Shown: positions 43,322 to 51,855 of the stretch, one piece after another
How positions within the stretch are numbered: the stretch's first letter is position 1
Layout: each line of letters begins with the position of its first letter
Assembly (NCBI GenBank): GCA_949287065.1
Contig: CASEEV010000070.1
Coordinates: 1 to 53,348 of the forward strand
Length of the DNA stretch: 53,348 bases
From: an uncultured Collinsella sp.
GTDB lineage: Bacteria; Actinomycetota; Coriobacteriia; Coriobacteriales; Coriobacteriaceae
Direction: 5' to 3'
Position numbers and translations under genes: made by a program
Notes under the pieces: model-generated
Seen by the model: the letters and a program-made list of their open reading frames with translations, nothing else
Database searches by the model: none
Told to the model about the DNA's origin: nothing

Positions 43322-43563
43322 AAATTATCATGTATGACTTTGCATTACTCCGGGGCGTCCAGATGTATCGCCTTCTGATGCTCCTGCGAGGCTTTATCAA
43401 AGGTGGCACAACCAGCATGATTTGCCGAGCGCTTACAATAAGCAAAGCATTACGCCATTATCATATAATGATTATCAAGTCATTGTCTGTGCATGCCTAC
43501 GCGTATCGTGCGAATCTATTGGTGGCAAATGCGGCTGGGAAACCTACCACGGAGAGGGCCGTT

Positions 43564-44088
43564 ATGGCTATTTCAGGAGATAAGGTCCGAGCTGGCTTGT
43601 GCGTGGTCCTTCGGATTGCGTCGACCTTGCTCGTTGGTGCGACGCTGGTTATGCGCGCGGCTGAGCAGTTCTACGTTGTGCCGTTCCATCTGCCGGCAGG
43701 CAACTCCGTGACGGGCCTCAAGCTCGATACCCAGATGGAATGGATGATGGTCGTCGGGTCAGCCGCGCTCTTCCTTGCCGGAACGTGGGCGATACGGCGG
43801 CGCGGCTACGCGCTTCTCGCCCAAGCTGGCTCGATGCTGGGCTTTGTGCTTTACGACGTCAAGACCATGTGGTACTGGCTGTCGTACTGGGGGCCAGAAA
43901 AAGCGGAGCTGTGGATTTCAGACTTCCCTGCTTGGGCAGAGCAGTATACGTTGCCGGCTTTTGGCACCATGGTTGTTGTCGAAGCCGCAGCTTGCGTTCT
44001 CTGCGTCATGCAGTTTGCCCTGTCCAGGCAACGGCATCAGACAAGCCAACAGACATTAACAAAGACGCACTTTTGGCCAGAAAAATGA
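43564..44088 (+). CDS. Four-helix membrane protein of unknown function
   Basis: The protein has 174 residues with four hydrophobic helices, after the first of which comes a polar stretch with AEQFYVVPFHLPAGNSVTG. The fourth helix contains CVLCVMQFAL. I chose the ATG at 43564 with GAGAGG upstream; the longer frame from 43330 has no site and an AT-rich, gene-unlike composition. It lies 99 bp before the marR gene. No family was recognised. Confidence 0.65.
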   Translation: MAISGDKVRAGLCVVLRIASTLLVGATLVMRAAEQFYVVPFHLPAGNSVTGLKLDTQMEWMMVVGSAALFLAGTWAIRRRGYALLAQAGSMLGFVLYDVKTMWYWLSYWGPEKAELWISDFPAWAEQYTLPAFGTMVVVEAAACVLCVMQFALSRQRHQTSQQTLTKTHFWPEK

Positions 44089-44111
44089 GGTTTTGCTCAT
44101 GTCTGTTGCGG

Positions 44112-44140
44112 CTTGACAGGGTCTTTACAACGGGCTATTA
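44112..44140 (+). promoter_or_regulatory. Sigma-A promoter of marR-ABC operon
   Basis: TTGACA at 44112-44117 and TATTAC at 44135-44140 are separated by 17 bp. It is the clearest promoter in the window. Confidence 0.8.
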
Positions 44141-44170
44141 CTTGATACGTCAACTATTGATGTATCAAGT
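44138..44170 (+). promoter_or_regulatory. MarR-type operator overlapping the transcription start
   Basis: Arms of 14 bp (44138-44151 and 44157-44170) match with one mismatch around a 5-bp centre; the core is CTTGATAC...GTATCAAG. It overlaps the -10 end and the expected +1, so binding would block transcription. Confidence 0.78.
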
Positions 44171-44187
44171 AACAAGGCAGGTCCGCT

Positions 44188-44748
44188 ATGACGGAGAAGA
44201 ACCCCGAGGCGGCAGAGGGCCAAGCAGCCGCTGCCACAGGCGAGAAGGACGGCGCCCAAGAGCGCCCGGGCCGCTCGTTCCATGACTTTCACATGCTGCT
44301 CTTCCGTGCGTTCCATGCGCAGCGCAACCTCTTGAGCCCCTACGTCAAGCGGCTCGGGCTCGGCAACGGGCAACCCAAGATCCTCTCGTACCTCGCTGTA
44401 AAGGGGCCGAGCACCCAGCGCGACCTTGCCGAGTTTTACGAGATCGACGCCGCGGCCGTCTCGCGCATGCTCGACGCGCTCGAGCGCAGCGGGTTCATCA
44501 CGGCCACGGCAAGCGCCACCGACCGTCGCTCCAAGACCATCGCCCTCACCGAACAGGGTATCGCGGCCGTAAACGCGTGGGACGCCGCCTGCGTCGAGGA
44601 GGAGAACGCCATGCTCGAGGGTTTCTCGGCTGGGGAGCGCGCGGCGCTCGCCGACTACCTTGACCGTGTGCACCGCAACCTCCGAGCCTACGGCAGCAAA
44701 CTCGCTGCCGAGCGCAGCGAGTCGGCCAAGCGGGGCGATGCCCGATGA
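44188..44748 (+). CDS. MarR family transcriptional regulator
   Basis: The protein has 186 residues. The winged helix is clear: STQRDLAEFYEIDAAAVSRMLDALERSGFI, then the wing ATASATDRRSKTIALTEQG. MarR proteins repress and release DNA when a ligand binds, often a drug. A dyad at its own promoter indicates autorepression. It overlaps the first ABC gene (ATGA), so it controls the exporter with itself. Confidence 0.92.
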   Translation: MTEKNPEAAEGQAAAATGEKDGAQERPGRSFHDFHMLLFRAFHAQRNLLSPYVKRLGLGNGQPKILSYLAVKGPSTQRDLAEFYEIDAAAVSRMLDALERSGFITATASATDRRSKTIALTEQGIAAVNAWDAACVEEENAMLEGFSAGERAALADYLDRVHRNLRAYGSKLAAERSESAKRGDAR

Positions 44749-46484
44749 CCGAGCTCAAGCGTATTCTGAGCTATCTCGGCCGGTACCGCCGCGACGCTCT
44801 CATGGGCGTGCTGCTCGTGGTGGTGGAGAGCGGCTTTGAGATGATCATCCCCATTCTCATGGCCGACATCATCGACGTGGGCGTGGCCGAGCGCGACCTT
44901 GCCTACATCGCGCGCCAGGGCGTCTACATGGGCCTCTGCGCTGTAGCCGCCCTCGTCACGGGGCTTCTCTACGCGCGCTACGCGGCACGCGCCTCCTACG
45001 GCCTCGGCGCCAACCTGCGCGCGGCGGAGTACGAGCGCGTGCAGGAGTACTCGTTTGCCAACCTCGATCATTTTGAGACCTCGTCGCTCGTCACGCGCAT
45101 GACCACCGATGTCACCGTCATCCAAAACGCCGTGAACGCGGGCTTCAGGCCCATGGTCCGCGGCCCGGTGGTGCTCGTCATGGGCCTTGCGCTCTCTGTG
45201 TACCTGAACCCGGCGCTCGCGCTCGTCTTCGTGGCGCTCATGCCCCTGCTTGCGCTCGTGCTCGCGTTTATCCTGCGCAAGGTCGGCCCGCTCTACGGCA
45301 AGCTCCAGGCCATGGTCGACAAGCTCAACGACGTGGTGCAGGAGATGCTCACCGCCGTGCGCGCCGTCAAGGCCTACGTGCGCGGCGACTACGAGTGCGC
45401 CCAGTTTGCCGAGGTCAACGGCGCGCTGGCCAAAACGAGCCGCACGACCTTCCGCTACGCGGTGCTCAACATCCCCACGCTCTACGTTGCCATGTACACG
45501 GCCACGACCCTCATCATGTGGTTCGGCGGGCAGATGGTGCTCGGCGGCGCGCTCGCGGTGGGCGAGCTCACGGGCTTTCTGTCCTATGTGTTTCAGGTGC
45601 TCAACTCGCTCATGATGATCTCGAACGTCTTCTTGCTGCTGTCGCGCTCGCTTGCGAGCATTCACCGCATTTGCGAGGTGCTCGACGAGAAGGTTGATCT
45701 CGTGAGCCCCGAGGGCGCCCTCGAGGAGGTGGCCGACGGCTCGGTCGCGTTTGAGGACGTGTCGTTCAAGTACCGTGCGGATGCCCGCGAGTACGTGCTC
45801 GAGCACGTCTCGCTCGAAATACCGGCGGGCTCCACCGTAGGCGTGCTCGGCGGCACGGGTGCGGGCAAAACGACGCTTGTGCAGCTCATCCCGCGCCTCT
45901 ACGACGTCACCGAGGGCGCGGTGCTCGTGGGCGGGGTCGACGTGCGCCGCTACGACCTGGCGCGCCTGCGCGACGCCGTGGCGATCGTTCTGCAGAAAAA
46001 CGTGCTCTTCTCGGGCACGGTGCGCGAGAACCTCATGTGGGGCAACGACCGCGCGACCGACGAGGAGCTGCTCTGCGCGTGCCGGGCGGCGCGCGTAGAC
46101 GAGTTCTTGGACCGTCTGCCGGGCGGGCTCGACTACGACCTCGGGCAGGGCGGCGTCAACGTGTCGGGCGGCCAGAAGCAGCGTCTCTGCATTGCCCGCG
46201 CGCTTCTCAAGCATCCCAAGATCATCATCTTCGACGACTCCACCTCGGCGGTCGACACCGCCACCGAGGCCGACCTCCGAGCGGCGCTGGCCGACCTCAC
46301 GGGCGTCACCAAGATCATCATCGCGCAGCGCGTGAGCTCGGTCATGGCGGCAGACCAGATCGTCGTGCTCGACGACGGGCGCGTGCACGGCGTGGGCACG
46401 CACGAGGAGCTTCTCGCACACAACGCCATTTACCAGGAGATCTACGCGTCGCAAGTGCGCGACGCCGCAGAAGGGGGCGCGTAG
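44745..46484 (+). CDS. ABC exporter half-transporter, degenerate-site subunit
   Basis: The protein has 579 residues: six transmembrane helices (about 1-310) then a nucleotide-binding domain. The Walker A loop is GGTGAGKTT near residue 370, the signature is VSGGQKQ and Walker B is IIIFDDSTSAVD. The usual catalytic Glu after Walker B is Asp498, so this half holds the non-hydrolysing site of a heterodimer. It is partnered with the next gene, which keeps the Glu. A multidrug or lipid exporter is likely. It overlaps marR by four bases. Confidence 0.92.
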   Translation: MTELKRILSYLGRYRRDALMGVLLVVVESGFEMIIPILMADIIDVGVAERDLAYIARQGVYMGLCAVAALVTGLLYARYAARASYGLGANLRAAEYERVQEYSFANLDHFETSSLVTRMTTDVTVIQNAVNAGFRPMVRGPVVLVMGLALSVYLNPALALVFVALMPLLALVLAFILRKVGPLYGKLQAMVDKLNDVVQEMLTAVRAVKAYVRGDYECAQFAEVNGALAKTSRTTFRYAVLNIPTLYVAMYTATTLIMWFGGQMVLGGALAVGELTGFLSYVFQVLNSLMMISNVFLLLSRSLASIHRICEVLDEKVDLVSPEGALEEVADGSVAFEDVSFKYRADAREYVLEHVSLEIPAGSTVGVLGGTGAGKTTLVQLIPRLYDVTEGAVLVGGVDVRRYDLARLRDAVAIVLQKNVLFSGTVRENLMWGNDRATDEELLCACRAARVDEFLDRLPGGLDYDLGQGGVNVSGGQKQRLCIARALLKHPKIIIFDDSTSAVDTATEADLRAALADLTGVTKIIIAQRVSSVMAADQIVVLDDGRVHGVGTHEELLAHNAIYQEIYASQVRDAAEGGA

Positions 46485-46485
46485 C

Positions 46486-48447
46486 ATGGCCGCACCCGGA
46501 AACAAGCCTCAGAACCTGGGCGCCACCGCCCGCGAGCTCATGAGCTACATGGGCCGCCACAAGGCGCTCTTCTTTGCCGTGGCGGTGCTCGTCGCGGTAT
46601 CGGCGCTGGCCAACCTGCTCGGCACCTACATGATCCGCCCCGTGGTCGACAGCCTCGCCAGCGGCAACGTGGACGCGCTCGTGCGGGGCGTAGCGCTCAC
46701 CGCTGCCATCTACCTTGTCGGCATCATCGCCGCCTATGGCTACTCGCAGGTCATGGTGTACGCGGCGCAGAAGGTGCTCTACGACATCCGCCGCGACCTC
46801 TTTGCGCACATCCAGACCCTGCCGCTCAAGTACTTCGACACGCGCAACCGCGGCGACATCATGAGCCTCTTCACCAACGACGTCGACACCGTGGCCGAGG
46901 CCATGAACAACAGCTTTGCCATGGTCATCCAGAGCTTCATCCAGATCGTGGGCACGCTCGTGCTGATCTTCGTGCTCAACTGGCAGCTCAGCCTGCTCGT
47001 GGTGGTGGGCTACGTGGCCATGTTCGCCTACATCCGCTACTCCACCAAGCGCTCGCGCGGCTACTTTCAGCGGCAGCAGCAGGTGCTCGGCGAGCTCGAC
47101 GGCTACATCGAGGAGATGGTCACCGGCCAGAAGGTCGTGAAGGTCTTTAACCACGAGCGCGCCAACGTGTCGGAGTTCCGCAACAAAAACGAGCGTCTGC
47201 GCGTGGCGGGCACCGGCGCCCAGGGCTACGCGGCGTCGATGATCCCGGCCGTGGTTTCGATCAGCTTCGCCAACTACGCCCTGGTGTCGGCCCTTGGCGG
47301 CTGGATGGCGCTCGCCGGCCTCACCGACGTGGGCGCGCTCGCGAGCTACCTGGTCTTCGTGCGCCAGACCGCCGCGCCCATCAACCAGTTCACCCAGCAG
47401 TCCAACTTCCTGCTTTCGGCGCTCGCCGGCGCGGAGCGCGTCTTTGCCGCCATGCACGAGAAGCCCGAGGTCGACGAAGGCCCGGTGCGCCTTGAGCGCA
47501 CGGGCGAGAAGAGCTGGGCGTGGGCTGTGCCCGAGGGCATGGGCGTCGGCGCCTGGGGCAAGCTCGTGCCCGTGGCTGCGGGCGCCCCGCAGAAGGCCTT
47601 CGCGGCAGGCAAGAACGCTGCGGCCGAGAAGGACGAGGTGGCGCCCGGCGCCTTGATCGAGACGAGCGCGACAGGCGCCGACGGCACCGTGGTTGCCACG
47701 GGGCGCATTTCGCTCAGGGGAGACGTGCGCTTCCATGAGGTCGACTTTGGCTACGCGCCCGAGAAGCTCGTGCTCAAGGGGCTCAACCTCTTTGCCAAGC
47801 CCGGTCAGAAGATCGCCTTCGTGGGCTCCACCGGCGCGGGCAAGACCACGATCACCAACCTCATCAACCGCTTCTACGACGTCAACGCCGGCGAGATCAC
47901 CTTCGACGGCATCGACGTGAAGAACATCGCCAAAGACGATCTGCGCCGCTCGCTCGGCATCGTGCTGCAGGACACCCACCTCTTTACCGGTACCATTGCC
48001 GAGAACATCCGGTTCGGCAACTTGGGCGCCACCGACGACGACGTGCGCCGCGCCGCGCAGATCGCCAACGCCGACAGCTTCATCCGCCGCTTGCCCCAGG
48101 GCTACGACACCATGGTGACCTCCGACGGCGCGAACCTCTCGCAGGGCCAGCGCCAGCTCTTGGCGATCGCACGAGCCGCCGTGGCGGACCCGCCCGTGCT
48201 TATCCTGGACGAGGCCACGAGCTCCATCGACACGCGCACCGAGATGCTCATCAGCCGTGGCATGGACCAGCTCATGCAGGGGAGAACCACCTTCGTGATC
48301 GCGCACCGGCTCTCGACCGTGCGCGACGCCGACGCCATCATCGTGCTCGAGCAGGGCAGGATCGTCGAGCGCGGCAGCCACGACGAGCTTCTCGCCCAGA
48401 GGGGCCGCTACTGGCAGCTCTATACCGGCATGCTCGAACTGAGCTAG
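46486..48447 (+). CDS. ABC exporter half-transporter, catalytic subunit
   Basis: The protein has 653 residues: a six-helix membrane part, then a nucleotide-binding domain with Walker A GSTGAGKTT, signature LSQGQRQ and Walker B VLILDEATSSID including catalytic Glu576. Between the two (about residues 336-407) lies an extra Ala/Gly/Lys-rich linker of roughly 70 residues not usual for this family. It pairs with the preceding gene, which starts the same transcript, and is separated from it by one base. The substrate is unknown. Confidence 0.92.
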   Translation: MAAPGNKPQNLGATARELMSYMGRHKALFFAVAVLVAVSALANLLGTYMIRPVVDSLASGNVDALVRGVALTAAIYLVGIIAAYGYSQVMVYAAQKVLYDIRRDLFAHIQTLPLKYFDTRNRGDIMSLFTNDVDTVAEAMNNSFAMVIQSFIQIVGTLVLIFVLNWQLSLLVVVGYVAMFAYIRYSTKRSRGYFQRQQQVLGELDGYIEEMVTGQKVVKVFNHERANVSEFRNKNERLRVAGTGAQGYAASMIPAVVSISFANYALVSALGGWMALAGLTDVGALASYLVFVRQTAAPINQFTQQSNFLLSALAGAERVFAAMHEKPEVDEGPVRLERTGEKSWAWAVPEGMGVGAWGKLVPVAAGAPQKAFAAGKNAAAEKDEVAPGALIETSATGADGTVVATGRISLRGDVRFHEVDFGYAPEKLVLKGLNLFAKPGQKIAFVGSTGAGKTTITNLINRFYDVNAGEITFDGIDVKNIAKDDLRRSLGIVLQDTHLFTGTIAENIRFGNLGATDDDVRRAAQIANADSFIRRLPQGYDTMVTSDGANLSQGQRQLLAIARAAVADPPVLILDEATSSIDTRTEMLISRGMDQLMQGRTTFVIAHRLSTVRDADAIIVLEQGRIVERGSHDELLAQRGRYWQLYTGMLELS

Positions 48448-48668
48448 GGTCGAGCTGCGCGGAGCGCGGCCTGCGCGGCTGGAGCGGTCGGCGCGGGCGG
48501 AGCGGCAAACGCGAGCAGGCGATTGTTGAGATCTGCTGTCGTTGCGCTCCCTTTGCGCAGGCGTGACATTGTTCGCACATGTCGCGCGTATCATAGTGCG
48601 GATTTTGGAAACGAGCTTACGGACGCCGGCCGCGCTGGCGCCGCGAGCATATCGAAGCGGGGGCACCT

Positions 48669-49541
48669 ATGCCGAACTACGATCTGATCGCCTTCGATCT
48701 CGACGGAACCATCTTCGACGGGCCCAACAAGTTCATGCGCCCGCGCGTCGAGCAGATCATGGTCGCCGCGCACAACGCCGGCGTCAAGACCGCCGTGGCG
48801 AGCGGACGCCCGGTTCAGATGCTCGGCGAAGACATCGCGAGCAAACCGTGGATCGACGCCTACATCACCGTCAACGGCGCGTGCACCGTCCGGGCGGCAG
48901 ACGAGAAGGTGCTCGACCAGCATCTTATGACCGGCTGGCAGGCGCTCGTGATCGTGGAGTGTGTCGAGCGCGCCGCGAGCGGCGAGGTGGGCTGGAGCGT
49001 GTTTGCCCCCGGCCACGCGAGTTTCAACCGCGAGCAGCGCGAGATGCTCGCCCGTAAGAACGCCGCCAACGGCCGCCCTGGTACGAGCTTTATCGAGAAC
49101 TCGAGCTCCGAGAGCGGCGACATTGCCCTCATGGAGTCCATTCAGGCCGAGGTCGTCAAGTTCGTGCGCGGCGTGCACAAGCTCGGCTGCATGTTCAGCA
49201 CCGTTGAGGAGCGCGAGAAAGTCGCCCAGAGCCTCAAGGACTCCGGTCTGGCGGACATGCTCGAGCTCGCGCTCGTAGGCCCCACCGAGTACGAGATCAC
49301 CCTCAAGGGCGTGAGCAAGGGGGCGGCGCTCAAGGTGCTCTGCCGCCGCCTCGGCGTCAGCGAAAGCCGCGCCGTGGCCTTCGGCGACTCGGGCAACGAC
49401 GCGACCTTTGCCGAGAGCGCCTGCACCTTCGTGGCCATGGGCAACGCCACGCCCGAGATCAAGGCCGCGGCCGACGATGTTTGCCCCTCGGTTTCCGAGG
49501 ACGGCGTGGGCGTGTGGCTCGAGGAGCACCTGGGGCTCTAG
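48669..49541 (+). CDS. Cof-type HAD family hydrolase
   Basis: The protein has 290 residues. The HAD motifs are FDLDGTIFDG (nucleophile Asp, near residue 9), AVASGRPVQ, a Lys in the GVSKGAALKVL segment and FGDSGNDATF at about 240. The cap domain lies in the middle, as in Cof-type sugar or cofactor phosphatases. The start is the ATG at 48669 behind GCGGGGGC. It faces the PTS gene; a 12-bp hairpin lies between them. Substrate unknown. Confidence 0.92.
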   Translation: MPNYDLIAFDLDGTIFDGPNKFMRPRVEQIMVAAHNAGVKTAVASGRPVQMLGEDIASKPWIDAYITVNGACTVRAADEKVLDQHLMTGWQALVIVECVERAASGEVGWSVFAPGHASFNREQREMLARKNAANGRPGTSFIENSSSESGDIALMESIQAEVVKFVRGVHKLGCMFSTVEEREKVAQSLKDSGLADMLELALVGPTEYEITLKGVSKGAALKVLCRRLGVSESRAVAFGDSGNDATFAESACTFVAMGNATPEIKAAADDVCPSVSEDGVGVWLEEHLGL

Positions 49542-49634
49542 GGGCCGCCCTTCTCGTCCTTTCTGCGGCGCGCCTGCGCCTATCTGAGCTTGGCTTAAGC
49601 GCGCAGACGGCCGTCATAGCGCGCACAACAAATG

Positions 49635-49675
49635 AGGCGCCGCGCCTGGCTGTGATGCCGGGCGCGGCGCCTTTT
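49635..49675. terminator. Terminator between convergent HAD and PTS genes
   Basis: The arms AGGCGCCGCGCC (49635-49646) and GGCGCGGCGCCT (49661-49672) are perfect, with TTTTA after the right arm. The T-run favours the plus strand; a weaker minus-strand role is possible. Confidence 0.82.
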
Positions 49676-49714
49676 ACGTGCTCTGAGTCTCTCAGGCCGT
49701 TGCCGTATCGGAGG

Positions 49715-51574
49715 TTAGGTGAGCACCGAGAGGACCCAGTCGACGTCGGTCGTGCTTTTGAGCTTCTCGACCACGGCGTCGTCTTCGAGGATCTTGCAGA
49801 TGTTCGCGAGAACCTCGAGGTGCTCCTCGCCCTTGCCGGCGATGCCGAAGACGAGGTAGGCCTTCTCGCCGTCAAAGTCGACGCCCTGCGGGTACTGCTG
49901 GAACACCACGCCGGTCTCCTTGACGGAGTCCTTGGCGTCGCCGGTGCCGTGCGGGATCGCGACGCCCATGCCGAGATAGACGCTCGTGAGCTTGTCACGC
50001 TCGACCATGGCGTCCACGTAGGGCTCGTCCACGCAGCCGAGCTTCACGAGCAGCTCGCCGGAGGCGCGGATGCAGTCCTCGCGCGGCAGGCGCTCGCAGC
50101 CGAGCTGGATGCCCTCGCGCTTAAGGGCGATCGCGGGCTTGTCGGCGCGGACGGGCTCGGGAGCAGGCGCGGGCGCTGCGGCCTCTTTGAGCTCGGAAGC
50201 CTTGGAGATCTGGGTGAGCTGGGCGTAGAGGTTGTCGAGCGCGGGGTCGTCGAGGAAGTTGTCGATCGTGACGAGCTGGGCGTTCGGGGCGCTCTTGCGG
50301 GCACGGTCGGCGAGTACGCGCTGGCAGACCACGATGTTGGCCTCGGCGGGAACGGTGTCGACGCTCGAGTGCTTGACGGTCAGGTCGGGGCGGTCGGCCT
50401 TGATGCGGTTGCGGAAGCGGGTGGCGCCCATGGCCGAGGAGCCCATGCCGGCGTCGCAGGCAAAGATCACGAGGCCGTTGGTGGTGTCGGAGATCACGGC
50501 GGCCTCGGCGGTGCCCTTCATCTCGCGCATCTGCTGGCTGGCCTCGTCGAGGTTGGCAACGTCCATGGAGCGGACGAGTGGGGTCGCGATGGCGAACGAG
50601 ACCACGGCGGCAATGGCCACGCCGATGATGTTGACGACCATGCAGTCAGAGGGTGTCATCGAGAGGAACGCGATGATGGAGCCCGGGGAGGCGGCGGAGG
50701 TGAGGCCGGCGCCGGTGAAGCTGAACCACGCGATGGCGCACATGTTGCCCACGATGGGGGCGATGATGACCTTGGGGTTCATGAGGACGTAGGGGAAGTA
50801 GATCTCGTGGATGCCGCCGAAGAAGTGGATGATGACGGCGCCGGGAGCAGACTGGCGGGTCTTGGCGTCCTTGCAGAAGAAGCAGTAGGCGAGAAGCACG
50901 CCCACGCCGGGGCCGGGGTTGGCCTCGAGCATGTACATGATGGAGCGCCCGGTCTCCTCGGCCTGCGCGATGCCGATGGGCGTGAAGATGCCGTGGTTGA
51001 TGGCGTTGTTGAGGAACAGCACCTTAGCCGGCTCGATGAAGATGGCCAGCAGCGGCATGAGGCTGTACTGCATGAGGATCGTCACGCCGCCCATGAGCAC
51101 GGCGAGGATCGTGGTCATGATGGGGCCGATGGCGATGAAGCCGATCATGGCCAGGAACATGCCCATGAGGCCCACGGAGAAGTTGTCGATGAGCATCTCG
51201 AAGCCCGCGGGCGTGCGGGTCTCCATGAACTTGTCGAACTGCTTGATGATCCAGCCCGACAGCGGGCCGATGACCATGGCGCCCATGAGCATGGTGGTGT
51301 CGGGCGCGCCGGCGATGCAGCCCATGACGGCGATGGCGCCTACGATGCGCCCGCGGTCGCCGCCGGTGAGGTAACCGCCCTGGGCGGCGATGAGAACGGG
51401 GATGAGGTAGGTGAGCATGGGCGAGGCGATGCTGGCGAAGCCCTCGTTGGGAATCCAGCCCGTCTCGATGAACAATGCCGTGAGGAAGCCCCACGCGATG
51501 AAAGCGCCGATATTGGGCATGACCATGCCGCTCAAGAACTTGCCGAACTTAGACACGGAGTCTTTGATTGACAT
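49715..51574 (-). CDS. mtlA: Mannitol-type PTS transporter EIICBA
   Basis: The protein has 619 residues in the order EIIC, EIIB, EIIA, as in E. coli MtlA. EIIC (about 1-345) has the family signature FGGIHEIYFPYVLMNP. The EIIB site is CDAGMGSSAMG with phospho-Cys373. EIIA has VAIPHGTGDAK with phospho-His542. It imports and phosphorylates a hexitol, most likely mannitol by sequence type. The neighbours (1-phosphofructokinase and a SorE-like dehydrogenase) are not the usual MtlD, so another hexitol or ketose is possible. The start is the ATG at 51574 with AAGGGAGGG. It is divergent from pfkB. Confidence 0.9.
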   Translation of the reverse strand: MSIKDSVSKFGKFLSGMVMPNIGAFIAWGFLTALFIETGWIPNEGFASIASPMLTYLIPVLIAAQGGYLTGGDRGRIVGAIAVMGCIAGAPDTTMLMGAMVIGPLSGWIIKQFDKFMETRTPAGFEMLIDNFSVGLMGMFLAMIGFIAIGPIMTTILAVLMGGVTILMQYSLMPLLAIFIEPAKVLFLNNAINHGIFTPIGIAQAEETGRSIMYMLEANPGPGVGVLLAYCFFCKDAKTRQSAPGAVIIHFFGGIHEIYFPYVLMNPKVIIAPIVGNMCAIAWFSFTGAGLTSAASPGSIIAFLSMTPSDCMVVNIIGVAIAAVVSFAIATPLVRSMDVANLDEASQQMREMKGTAEAAVISDTTNGLVIFACDAGMGSSAMGATRFRNRIKADRPDLTVKHSSVDTVPAEANIVVCQRVLADRARKSAPNAQLVTIDNFLDDPALDNLYAQLTQISKASELKEAAAPAPAPEPVRADKPAIALKREGIQLGCERLPREDCIRASGELLVKLGCVDEPYVDAMVERDKLTSVYLGMGVAIPHGTGDAKDSVKETGVVFQQYPQGVDFDGEKAYLVFGIAGKGEEHLEVLANICKILEDDAVVEKLKSTTDVDWVLSVLT

Positions 51575-51629
51575 AGCTACCCTCCCTTCAAACGGAACCT
51601 GTGCGGTTCCAACGGTGTGTGCGTAAGGG

Positions 51630-51642
51630 TTTCGTTTCGACA
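51630..51642. promoter_or_regulatory. 13-bp operator copy on the mtlA side
   Basis: TTTCGTTTCGACA at 51630-51642 recurs exactly at 51802-51814. On the minus strand it lies directly downstream of a TACTATA-type -10 of mtlA. A candidate repressor site. Confidence 0.55.
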
Positions 51643-51764
51643 GTGCCTATAGTAAAGCTGTTGTTTCAAAACACCATGTGCAATTGAATATCGTCTGTAA
51701 ACGGTACGAATACGCCGGTGAACGGTCCAATTGAGCCGTAATATCAAAAACTTCTGTTGTTGTA

Positions 51765-51792
51765 TTGACAGTTGTGATGCTGTTGCTATGAT
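51765..51792 (+). promoter_or_regulatory. Sigma-A promoter of pfkB
   Basis: TTGACA at 51765-51770 and TATGAT at 51787-51792 with a 16-bp spacer, 64 bp before the start codon. Confidence 0.7.
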
Positions 51793-51801
51793 AGCCACAG
51801 T

Positions 51802-51814
51802 TTTCGTTTCGACA
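51802..51814. promoter_or_regulatory. 13-bp operator copy on the pfkB side
   Basis: This is identical to the 51630-51642 copy. It sits at the expected transcription start of pfkB. A TTTCGAAA palindrome follows at about 51828-51835. Confidence 0.55.
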
Positions 51815-51855
51815 AATCAGGCAAGAGTTTCGAAAGAGGGAACAGGAGGATCCGG

